A stretch of 6,032 bases of DNA from an uncultured Selenomonas sp. (GTDB lineage Bacteria; Bacillota; Negativicutes; Selenomonadales; Selenomonadaceae): the NCBI GenBank assembly GCA_937915915.1, contig CALGGN010000044.1:1-6032 (forward strand). Direction: 5' to 3'. The number at the start of each line of letters is the position of its first letter. Position 1 is the first letter of the stretch. This document shows positions 5,221 through 6,032 of this stretch, piece after piece. The notes beneath the pieces are model-generated. The model worked only from the letters and a program-made list of their open reading frames with translations, was not told the DNA's origin and made no database searches. Both the position numbers and the translations under genes were made by a program.

Positions 5221-6032
5221 TTACTGCTTCGCCACTTGCCGGAATGCCTTTCCTGCTGCTTCGATGGTACGGTCGATATCTGCATCCGTGTGCGCACCGG
5301 AGAGGAAAATCGTCTCAAATTGGGAAGGAGCCAGATAGATGCCTTGCTCCAGCATCGACAGGAACCACCGCTTAAATGCCTCCTGATCCGCCGCTGCCGC
5401 GTCCTCGTAATTCCAGACTTCCTGCTCGCTGAAGAAAATCCCCATCATCGAGCCTGCCTGATGCGCCTGAATCCTGACGCCTGCTCGTTCCGCCTGCACC
5501 TTCCAGCCGTCCAGCAGCTTCGTGGTCTGCCGCTCAATCTGCGCAGCATAGCCCTCCTGCGACAAAATCTGCAATGTCTCGATCCCCGCAGTCATCGCAA
5601 GCGGATTGCCGGACAGCGTCCCCGCTTGATAGACAGGCCCCGCAGGAGACACCTGCTGCATGATGTCCCTTCGTCCGCCGTAGGCCGCTACGGGAAGCCC
5701 TCCTCCGATGATCTTCCCAAGGCAGGTAATGTCGGGAATGATGCCATAAGCCTCCTGCGCCCCGCCAAGCGCAACGCGGAAGCCGCACATGACCTCATCG
5801 AAGATCAGCAGTGAACCATGCGCCTTGGTCAGATCCCGCAGCAGCTTCAGATACCCGTCCTTGGGCAGAACCAAGCCCATATTGCCGGCCACCGGCTCCA
5901 CAATGACCGCCGCGATTTCGTCCCCATGCTGTTCCATGACCCGCGTGACAGCATCCGCGTCATTGTACGGAACCGTAATCGTATCCGCCGCAGTCCCCTT
6001 CGTGACACCCGGGCTGCTCGGCACCACGAACG
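5221..6032 (-). CDS. hemL: Glutamate-1-semialdehyde 2,1-aminomutase, C-terminal part (5' end outside the window)
   Basis: HemL is the PLP-dependent enzyme that converts glutamate-1-semialdehyde to 5-aminolevulinate, the last step of the C5 route to heme, siroheme and cobalamin. About 270 of the usual roughly 430 residues are present, entering the window at FVVPSSPGV and ending at TAA 5221-5223. Fold-type I aminotransferase marks are clear: VIVEPVAGNMG, then LLIFDEVMCGFR (the Asp contacting the PLP ring nitrogen, codon 5797-5799), then CLGKIIGGGLPVAAYGG with the Schiff-base lysine (codon 5713-5715), then YQAGTLSGNPLAMTAG. The C-terminal domain ends in SGAHTDADIDRTIEAAGKAFRQ, as is typical of HemL. 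Its composition (about 65% GC on line 5581) matches the left flank, not the jet operon, which marks it as resident chromosome. It has its own terminator and no evident functional link to the jet genes. Confidence 0.95.
   Translation of the reverse strand, partial: FVVPSSPGVTKGTAADTITVPYNDADAVTRVMEQHGDEIAAVIVEPVAGNMGLVLPKDGYLKLLRDLTKAHGSLLIFDEVMCGFRVALGGAQEAYGIIPDITCLGKIIGGGLPVAAYGGRRDIMQQVSPAGPVYQAGTLSGNPLAMTAGIETLQILSQEGYAAQIERQTTKLLDGWKVQAERAGVRIQAHQAGSMMGIFFSEQEVWNYEDAAAADQEAFKRWFLSMLEQGIYLAPSQFETIFLSGAHTDADIDRTIEAAGKAFRQVAKQ

Overview
The window carries a short, compositionally distinct operon inside what looks like ordinary chromosome. The flanks are GC-rich: hand counts give about 65% on the 60-base lines starting at 1, 301 and 5581. 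The central operon is lower, about 48-57% on sampled lines (1021, 2701, 4501, 4861). The strong Shine-Dalgarno sites, the U-tailed terminators, the C5-pathway heme gene hemL and the gene family content fit a moderately GC-rich Firmicute, perhaps a Negativicute. That assignment is inference and could be wrong.

Layout from left to right. Positions 1-74 hold the 3' end of a plus-strand gene, closed by a textbook terminator (93-120). A second hairpin (128-158) and a four-copy 14-bp tandem repeat (162-217) lie between it and a convergent minus-strand GNAT acetyltransferase gene (214-687). A strong minus-strand terminator (726-784) separates the acetyltransferase from the central operon. Reading on the minus strand, that operon is jetA (TIGR02677/DUF2397 family, 5060-3576), jetB (TIGR02678/DUF2398 family, 3559-2339) and the 5' part of jetC (TIGR02680 family, 2352-793). 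A good promoter (5091-5119) sits just upstream of jetA. Upstream of that again is the 3' two thirds of hemL (6032-5221) with its own terminator (5177-5215).

The central operon is a Wadjet anti-plasmid system of the TIGR02677-TIGR02680 lineage, but it is incomplete. The SMC-like ATPase JetC stops at 519 residues, where the family normally has about 1,350. It keeps the Walker A half-head and part of the first coiled coil, and lacks the hinge, the return coil and the signature/Walker B half. The nuclease subunit JetD (TIGR02679, DUF3323/DUF2399) is not in the window on either side. The reading frame runs without interruption into a GC-rich tail of about 35 codons that looks unlike JetC and is followed within nine bases by a terminator. 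The likely history is acquisition of a Wadjet cassette beside hemL, then a deletion that removed the rest of jetC and jetD and joined the remainder in frame to other DNA. A functional reduced system is possible but not shown by the sequence.
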